Assembly: GCA_036971475.1 (NCBI GenBank)
Contig: JBAIZL010000376.1
Coordinates: 8,059,501 to 8,123,500 of the forward strand
Direction: 5' to 3'
Length of the DNA stretch: 64,000 bases
Source of the DNA: Prosapia bicincta
Lineage: Eukaryota > Arthropoda > Insecta > Hemiptera > Cercopidae
Positions 59,530 to 64,000 of the stretch are shown piece by piece. Under the pieces are notes generated by a model. That model was not told the origin of the DNA. It did not search any database and saw only the letters and a program-made list of their open reading frames with translations. Position 1 is the first letter of the stretch, and each line of letters opens with the position of its first letter. The translations under genes were made by a program, and so were the position numbers.

Positions 59530-60155
59530 GGTTTAACCTAAACAAATGTATGAGGGGAGATATTCTTTAGTTGCGATATAACGTTAGCTATATCTACGGG
59601 ATATTCTATAAAGACTATCTCTTGGTTAAATAAGCAGGTGGGTAATTTCTAAATAATGCAAAAAAGTATATTTACCTTAAATATTTATTGGAAAAAGTAA
59701 AAGAAAGAAGCAGAAACTTTTATAACTATAGACTATTTTGACAAAGGATTTTTTCTTAAATTGTTAATACACGACTTTCATTTTATTGAATAATTATCAA
59801 TAACAGGGATATTATATGGCATGATATTAAGTATAAGATAAAATTTGAAGGTAGAAAACCAAGAGTTCATAAAGCTTTTTAAAGAATTGTGACATTGTGG
59901 GGGGAAAATTAAGTGGAAAATACAAATTGAAACGCCTGAGATTTTAAAAACTTTCATCAGAATATAAAACTACATTAGAATGAGTTCAAACATTCAGATG
60001 AATATAATAACGACAATGTGCTTGAACAGCCCAGTAGTTTTTTCATCGCTCCCATGACCCCCCCCCCCCCCCCACCCTCCCAGCTGGTCCCAGCAGTTCG
60101 GACTGGGAGACCCAAGCAGACCTAAAATCATTTTAAGATACCACCAACAGAATGC
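59530..60155. other. Segment present only in repeat D copy 2
   Basis: Copy 1 jumps from TCATTGAATTTTATG (about 33030) to GTTAATACTGCATA, while copy 2 has about 600 bases between the corresponding points. It contains a 16-base C run at 60058-60073. No ends typical of a known element were seen; insertion here or deletion in copy 1 are both possible. Confidence 0.55.
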
Positions 60156-60164
60156 GATAATACT

Positions 60165-60500
60165 GCATAAAAGCCCAAGCCACGCCACCAAGCTCAAGTA
60201 ATAAGCCCCAGCCTACTTACATAAATAACCTTGCACTCCGGTGCCCATTGACCACGGAGGACTAGTTCAAGCTATATCTACCTTCACAAGTCTCGTACAA
60301 AGAGTTAAAGTCCGCAGCTGAGCTTTTCACAAGTCACTATCACTCTATAACGTATTTATTCTTATTAGTTAAGATAAAGGATTAATACATACCATTTTCA
60401 GAAGCATCTAGAAATTAAATTAGTTTCATACCTTTAGAATCTAAATTTGTAGTTCCCTTAGCAACATTTTAACAATTGGTTTGGTATTGTTGCACGGATA
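60165..60500 (-). repeat. Dispersed repeat B, reversed, inside repeat D copy 2
   Basis: Corresponds to 33060-33400 in copy 1. The minus strand carries GTGCAACAATACCAAACCAA, TGGTCAATGGGCACCGGAGT and GGTGGCGTGGCTTGGGC. Confidence 0.75.
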
Positions 60501-61755
60501 TGAACTTCTTAAATAACGAAAATATTAACTAATATCGTAATCATAAGTGATCTAAATATGCAGTAGTATTTCTTAAAAGACTGTATTAGAGAAAAAATGT
60601 AAAATTTTAATCATGGCACTGTAAACGTTTGATTAGTTAGACCCGATACTTTGACAAACATAAGATTTGATTGGTAAGCTTACCACTTGATTAGACTGAA
60701 GTGTTTCCGTTTTCACAACAACAAGACCTGTGCTAGCTTTATGCATTACCGTCATCAAACGTATGAAGGGGTTGATTTTCAATCCTTTAGTTAGTTCATA
60801 ATAATATACATTGTATAAGAGATTGTTTGAACTTGTTAGAATTACTAAGTTTTCAACCCATAGGGCAATGCATGGATAATTTACCTTCATTCAAAAATTA
60901 TTGTAACAACTTTAGTAGGCTATCAAAGGTGTACCTGAGACATCCTGATTTAGGACTTTTGCAACTTGTTCCTAAATGTAAGATGGGGAGCTGTTAAGGT
61001 TAATCGTACAGAGAGATTTCGATGTTTCAATATTTAAGGAAATGATTGCCGCAAGTCTCAGATCTCTTCTGACCACAGTGGGTAAGGTCAGAAAGACTAC
61101 GTGGATATTCGTTATCTATAAACAGATATAAAGTACCTTGCTAATTATAAATGAGTCTGTGCTTTTAGAGGATATTAGAAGTCTGATAACATTTTCAACA
61201 CAATCCTTCTTCTTTAACTTCATTAGTTCGTGACGTAAAATATTATAGTAGCATATTACAGTAATATTAGTGTATTACAGTATACAGTATATTATATAGT
61301 AATAATATTATTTTCCTCTAAAATTATACAGTTAAAGGTAACAGTTATATGAAAAAAAAAATTAATTCGACTATGGTATATAGTCCTATCGTTTTTTTTG
61401 TCATTGCATAAAGTGTAGTTTCTGTTACCTGATTATGGCAATCGATTACAGAAAGATATTCTTATAATTACTAGTTTACTAATTGAATATGATGCATTAC
61501 TAAGAATCTAAGTCTAATAGTTATTTAATCCCTTTTACTCGCCTACTCTAAATTGTAGGCCTGCTTAATTTATTTTGTAAATGTATAAAATATATATTTT
61601 GTAAATTATATTATGAATCCGATCGCCACAAGTCCTTTTTCAACATTTCTTGTTTCAATGAAACTACTATTTATTAGGTATTTCTTTAAGATACCCTTTC
61701 CTATATTTAGTGTTTGACAATAATCTCAGCTCATGACGTATGTATTGTACTTTAC

Positions 61756-61893
61756 AGCTTGGACTTGGCTCCGTGCAAGTTGTTAACTGAAAGATCATTC
61801 AATGAATATAAAACTCCTATTATATTTGAAAACTCATTTGATTCATCCAAAATGTAGATTAGTAAATTATTAAATGGTGAATCATTTCTGTAT

Positions 61894-61924
<31 letters not shown>

Positions 61925-62934
61925 CTATTACGTACTTTTCTCTAATCCTAAAAGATCTTTAGGATCACACATACATATATATATATTAAATTCAATTATA
62001 ATTCTTGTATTTTGACTTAGTTATAAATTATTACGTAGCTACATTTTACAGTACACTGACTTATTTCCTTTCGTTCAAAGTTGCAGCATTTACAGGTTGT
62101 TACACAAACATAATCCTTCTTAGCTATCATTTGCCGGTAGGCAACAAAACTCTTATATACATAATTAAATTAACAATTCTTATAAAATTACCTTAATTAT
62201 CTTAAGGGGTGTACAGGTTAGTGCACTTGGTTTGATAAATTTTTTATTTGAATATTAATTACTTATTTATATATCTATTCAATTTCACTTTCTCTAGTCA
62301 TTCAAAATGCTTCTATGTCGTAACTGACTTTATTTCTCTAATACATCCCCTATTAATTTCACTTAGTATCTCCCTTACTTAGTCTCACGTACTACTTTTT
62401 TATCTCCGTCACTTAATATAATATAATATATTATATTATATTATATATTATATTTTTATCTCCGTCACCTATTACTTTATTATCTCCCTTACGTAATCTC
62501 ACTTGATTGATGAATCATATTTTTATATTATACAGGTATTTGTGTACTTGTATATTACAATACAAAACACATCATTCATTGAAAATTACTCAAGTTATAC
62601 CATGGCTATATAGTGTTCTTTAAATTTGAACAAAATAATGAAGCAATCATTGCTAATCCATCACGAAAATACGAAGCACTAAGATTTGGTAGATAAACAT
62701 TGCATTTTCCTAAAATCTCTTTCTTTAAGGAAAGAAAATAGGTGTATGGCTATCGTTGTAAATACTTATACTAACATAATAAAGGCCTTTTAGTTACAAT
62801 ATTCACCTTTTTAGTTATAGACTTGGGTTATAGAAATAGTTATACAATAAGTGAGACCATTTACTAGCAATCGCTATGAATATGCTTTCAGCTGTGTTAG
62901 ATGAAGAAGGCAGCTAGAGACATTTAAAAAAATA
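61756..62934. other. AT-rich stretch with short TA repeats
   Basis: It holds (TA)n at 61899-61923 and a palindromic TATAATATAA-type run at 62413-62455, with a repeated TTTTATCTCCGTCAC phrase (62398 and 62454). No gene is recognised; the 63-codon frame at 62005-62196 has no motif. Weak protein-like similarity to the N-terminal part of the hAT pseudogene may begin near 62650. Confidence 0.5.
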
Positions 62935-64000
62935 CCTTTGTTAAACAACACATTGAAGATGGGATTTGCCGTCTTCTAATATTGGAGAACAACTGTGTTT
63001 AAAAATTCAAGAAACCACACAGTTTGCACTCCAAAGCATCTACATAACAAACAGCCACTGGTATGCTACGATTTGACTATCATGAAGAAGATATAGAGAA
63101 GTTTTTGTTCTGAAAACCACTTGCATTAAACACTACAGCGTAACTCATTTTAAACGGAAGTAATTCCTCAAAATAGGCATTCTTTGGGCAAAGTACATTG
63201 CTTTATGCACAGATGAAGCAAAAGCCAGGAAAATTACCAGAACTAGCAGCAAAAATAGAGAATGTTGCTCCCTAATGCTGAAGTACACATTATGTAATTC
63301 CCCGTGGAGCTGCTATAGCGATCTCGGAGAATCTCACCTTCGTTTTATCATATGCTGGGAAAGTTATTGACTTCATAAAGGCTACATTTCCTAATTCAAG
63401 ATTATTCTACTTGATGTTTGAAAAGATTGCAAGTTCAAAAGTCTTCTCTTGTATACAGACGTGAGATAGTTATATGGTGGGATAATTTGCATCCGTCTTT
63501 TCGAACTGAGGTCAGAAGTTTTAATGCTTCTAACTGAAAAGACGAGTGACATGAAACTCTTGTTCTGTCACGAAGAATGGCTGTCACGACTAGAATAACA
63601 ATCTGACAGTTTTGATAGACACAACACGCTTAACATGAGCCTTCAGAGAACAAATACAACACTCTTCACAGCCAATGACAAAACAAAGTACTTTAACAAA
63701 AATTTGTTATTCTTATGTTTGCAAATACAGGGGAAGAATATCTCAGCATTTCCTACACTGTCAACATTTTTTGTAAGAACATTATATATTTCCAATGCTA
63801 TATGTGTATATTGATACAATTCTGCACTTGAAAATTCTTAAAGAAAGAATTAATAAATACATCTTCTAATAATACTCCAAACGTGAATGGATCATGAATT
63901 CTTTGGCCTAGAGTTGAAACTGGAGTAATAATGTATCCATCGACAGTTCCGTGAGAGATGTTAAGAGAAATAAATACTAGTATTCTGAATCGAGGTAAAT
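62935..64000 (+). pseudogene. hAT-superfamily transposase pseudogene (ZBED5/SCAND3/FAM200-like)
   Basis: Protein-level signals appear in changing plus-strand frames in the expected order: IPLLNNTLKMGF, DYHEEDIEKFLF-KPLALNTT, AKYIALCTDEAKARKITRTS, NAEVHIM, SLLLYTDVR, LFELRSEVLMLLTEK, HEEWLSRLE, NTLNMSLQRTNTTLFTANDK, FPTLSTFF and, near 63840-63900, LKILKERINKY and REWIMNSL. This is the order of the RNase-H-like catalytic domain and C-terminal region of the hAT-type transposases related to vertebrate ZBED5/SCAND3. The CTDGAKA acidic motif keeps its Asp. Many frameshifts and stops interrupt it, so the enzyme, which would cut and paste DNA with 8-bp target duplications, is inactive. The end is cut by the window edge and no terminal repeat is visible. 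Confidence 0.8.

Larger units (their letters stand above)
57095..61755 (+). repeat. Direct repeat D, copy 2 (right of the giant palindrome)
   Basis: Collinear with 29200-34676. It lacks the solo LTR, giving the empty site near 58670, and has a ~600-bp extra segment. Homology stops at about 61755 (ATGTATTGTACTTT), exactly where the palindrome begins in copy 1; after that copy 2 continues into unrelated sequence. Frames at 57442-57756 and 60633-60890 correspond to frames in copy 1 but show no selection and no motif. Confidence 0.9.

Noticed and set aside
59994..60197. 67-codon minus frame with a Gly run
   Set aside because: The Gly-rich part is the translated poly-C/poly-G run at 60058-60073.

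Overview
The window looks like eukaryotic, probably arthropod (perhaps hemipteran insect), intergenic DNA. It is strongly AT-rich, has many long (TA)n tracts and one (AC)n tract, shows no operon structure, no tRNA or rRNA and no intact host gene, and is built mostly of decayed transposable elements. The taxonomic call is inference from the element types (Penelope-like, piggyBac-like, hAT, I/Jockey-type LINE, gag-type retroelement) and base composition, and it is weak. No open frame here can be defended as a functional protein gene; the recognisable coding sequences are pseudogenes of mobile elements.

Region by region: 1-17 kb is AT-rich DNA with dispersed repeats (families A, B and C below), a 4-copy minisatellite at 13.56-13.87 kb and an 81-bp imperfect inverted repeat at 6.28-6.55 kb. 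17.36-21.59 kb is a 4.2-kb element with about 0.6-kb terminal inverted repeats that encloses a coiled-coil plus gag-like pseudogene. 22-24 kb holds a perfect 33-bp hairpin and a Penelope-like reverse-transcriptase fragment with an inverted flank. 24.33-26.40 kb is a GC-richer LINE on the minus strand that keeps an ORF1-like part and the RNase H plus Cys-motif tail but has lost endonuclease and reverse transcriptase; it sits, with a 10-bp target-site duplication, inside one arm of a hairpin-forming sequence.

29.2-61.8 kb is the most unusual part. Two direct copies of a ~5-kb segment (29.2-34.7 and 57.1-61.8 kb) flank a 22.3-kb giant nested palindrome (34.68-56.99 kb). Its ends are (TA)n tracts followed by subterminal repeats. 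Each arm carries a ~140-bp-monomer satellite array, a tyrosine-recombinase-like pseudogene and a 777-bp internally deleted piggyBac-like element. A third array of the same satellite, with a five-monomer higher-order repeat, occupies the centre. One palindrome arm (49.08-50.26 kb) and one copy of the direct repeat (30.84-32.01 kb) each contain a TG...CA, 4-bp-TSD insertion of about 1.17 kb that looks like a solo LTR. These insertions give a relative order of events: piggyBac insertion, then arm duplication, then solo LTR insertion.

61.8-64 kb ends with a heavily mutated hAT-family (ZBED5/SCAND3/FAM200-like) transposase pseudogene that runs to the window edge. Coordinates of repeat boundaries were read by eye and may be off by some tens of bases.
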